Below the pieces are notes generated by a model. That model was not told the DNA's origin and made no database searches. It saw only the letters and a program-made list of their open reading frames with translations. Position numbers and translations under genes: made by a program. Shown piece after piece: positions 62,898 to 64,000 of a stretch of 64,000 bases of DNA (position 1 is the first letter of the stretch; each line of letters starts with the position of its first letter). Source of the DNA: Neobacillus sp. WH10 (GTDB lineage Bacteria; Bacillota; Bacilli; Bacillales; Cytobacillaceae); contig NZ_CP126110.1 of assembly GCF_030123405.1 (NCBI RefSeq), forward strand, positions 4,464,001 to 4,528,000, written 5' to 3'.

Positions 62898-63218
62898 TTA
62901 TTCTGTATTAATCGCATTTATTAACTCTTTTATTTGTTTTAATTTCTGAGGGTTTAATTGATCCTCAGATAATTCAATTTCCACTTTTAAAATGCTCTTA
63001 ACTGAATGTTTCTCTTCAGCTTTATTATTTTTCACAAAATCATCCACTTCAACTGCAAACGTCTTTGCAAGTTTCTCTAAGATATCTAAACTGGGATTCC
63101 TTTGGATGCCCCGTTCGATTAGACTTAAATAAGACTTTGAAATACCGGTAAGTTTACTTAACTTAGTCAACGAATACCCCTTGTCTTTTCGTAACCCTTT
63201 GAGTTTACTTCCATCCAT
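62898..63218 (-). CDS. XRE/SinR-like transcriptional regulator
   Basis: A 106-residue regulator: HTH_3 domain at about 4-60 (LRKDKGYSLTKLSKLTGISKSYLSLIERGIQRNPSLDILEKLAKTF is split over several motifs, GYSLTKLS and SKSYLSLIE among them), and a C-terminal segment LSEDQLNPQKLKQIKELI like a SinR/SlrR dimerisation helix. ATG at 63218 after AAAGGAGGGATACG. Next to a tad secretion gene it might control extracellular appendages or biofilm. Confidence 0.82.
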   Translation of the reverse strand: MDGSKLKGLRKDKGYSLTKLSKLTGISKSYLSLIERGIQRNPSLDILEKLAKTFAVEVDDFVKNNKAEEKHSVKSILKVEIELSEDQLNPQKLKQIKELINAINTE

Positions 63219-63317
63219 CGTATCCCTCCTTTTGTTCCTACAGGAATTCAACCATTTTTCAATTAAGCAATAAAGGAACAATTGAAATAAATGTATCGGA
63301 TATTTATGGTTAATTAC

Positions 63318-64000
63318 CTACCCGCCAAGACCTTTTGTTATTAAATGAATAGCAAAAGGTCCTAGTATGATAATAAATAACGAAGGAAGGATAAACAAAA
63401 CCATAGGAAATAACATTTTTACTGGTGCTTTCATTGCCTGCTCCCGGGCTGCCTCACGCCGCTGCTCACGAATACGTATTGTAAGATTACCTATTACTTT
63501 TGTCATCCCAATGCCAAGTTGATCTGCTTGAATGATCGACGTGATGATACTTTGTAAGGATTCCGAGGGAACACGTTTTCGAAGCTCATAAAATGCCTCT
63601 CTTCTGGACTTTCCTAGTTTCATATCCTCTAAAGCTTGTTGAAATTCATCTGAAAGGGGACCTTTAATTTTTTGGGACACCTCTGCGAGAGCCAAATCAA
63701 GTCCCATCCCTGCCTCTAACAAAAGGTTTACAGTATCAAAATAATCAGGCATTGACTTATTTATTTCCTTAATTCTTGCCGTCTTTTTTTTCCCAAGATA
63801 AAACACTGGAAACCGTAAACCTAAAATTACCATTACTATAGCATACAACCCAGTTAACATTTTGTTATCTGTTGCAGGCATAATCAAAAGAATAATAGGT
63901 AAAGTTAACGCAGCACTTAGTACAAGTTGGAATAATCTAAAATCAATTGCTGATTTGAATGGATAACCCGCATCTCTAAGAAGCATGTCTAATTTTTTCC
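63318..64000 (-). CDS. Type II secretion F / TadC-like membrane protein, 5' end off window
   Basis: A T2SSF-domain membrane protein as in TadC. Residues in view: VLLRDAGYP-type start that continues off the window (the preceding bases code KLD in frame), FRLFQLVLSAALTLPIILLIMP helix, the conserved SMPDYFDTVNLLLEAGMGLDLALAEV and SIIQADQLGIGMTKV motifs, and the C-terminal helix. TadC anchors the Flp/Tad pilus or similar secretion ATPase. True start lies beyond base 64000. Confidence 0.85.
   Translation of the reverse strand, partial: KKLDMLLRDAGYPFKSAIDFRLFQLVLSAALTLPIILLIMPATDNKMLTGLYAIVMVILGLRFPVFYLGKKKTARIKEINKSMPDYFDTVNLLLEAGMGLDLALAEVSQKIKGPLSDEFQQALEDMKLGKSRREAFYELRKRVPSESLQSIITSIIQADQLGIGMTKVIGNLTIRIREQRREAAREQAMKAPVKMLFPMVLFILPSLFIIILGPFAIHLITKGLGG

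Overview
The window is chromosomal DNA from a low-GC, endospore-forming Bacillaceae (Neobacillus/Mesobacillus/Bacillus type). Evidence: strong AGGAGG ribosome sites with frequent TTG/GTG starts, lipobox lipoproteins, sporulation genes (lytH, yunB, yuzL, yusN-type coat protein), an sW promoter, SAM-I riboswitches, a FadR operator, and a gene order that follows the yut-yun-yur-yus region of Bacillus subtilis from memory. The species cannot be named from the sequence alone.

Layout. 0.1-7.3 kb: yutC-like spore lipoprotein, lipA, lytH and yunB-yunF. 7.5-12.8 kb: sufCDSUB iron-sulfur assembly operon, reading leftward. 13.4-17.8 kb: methionine supply, metNPQ and a MetY-type sulfhydrylase, each behind its own SAM-I riboswitch. 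17.9-22.1 kb: yusD, an MFS transporter, yusE, yusF, gcvH, yusI. 22.3-27.8 kb: fadN-fadA-fadE beta-oxidation operon with a FadR-type operator. 27.9-29.1 kb: small spore genes separated by dispersed repeats. 29.2-31.4 kb: a 52-bp tandem repeat array split by an intact IS256-family element. 31.5-36.8 kb: siderophore-iron uptake (yusU, FhuF-like reductase, yusV, two FecCD permeases, a divergent binding lipoprotein) around three Fur boxes. 36.8-41.5 kb: SEDS protein, GalT-like protein, UppP, azoreductase, and several intergenic repeat families. 41.9-45.3 kb: tungstate transporter tupABC behind a HTH/ligand-binding regulator. 45.6-50.9 kb: short-chain dehydrogenase, two-component system, flotillin operon yuaF-floT. 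51.3-64 kb: cystine-type ABC transporter, amino-acid permease, nadE, serine hydrolase, thioesterase, CDF transporter, AlkD-like protein, AI-2E-family membrane protein, polysaccharide deacetylase, SinR-like regulator and the start of a tad/type II secretion TadC gene cut by the window edge.

Functional themes: sulfur and cofactor metabolism dominate. Lipoyl synthase LipA (an Fe-S enzyme) is near the Suf machinery and the lipoyl protein GcvH; methionine and cystine importers supply sulfur; siderophore uptake supplies iron. Envelope and sporulation genes form the second theme.

The least explained material is non-coding: at least three families of dispersed intergenic repeats (called A, B and C here), an 11-unit 52-bp array whose units each resemble a promoter and a hairpin, a 118-bp inverted repeat carried inside the IS element, and two short loci (19.8 kb and 48.6 kb) that look like micro-ORFs or structured RNA. 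I did not find a clear new multi-gene defence or biosynthetic system.
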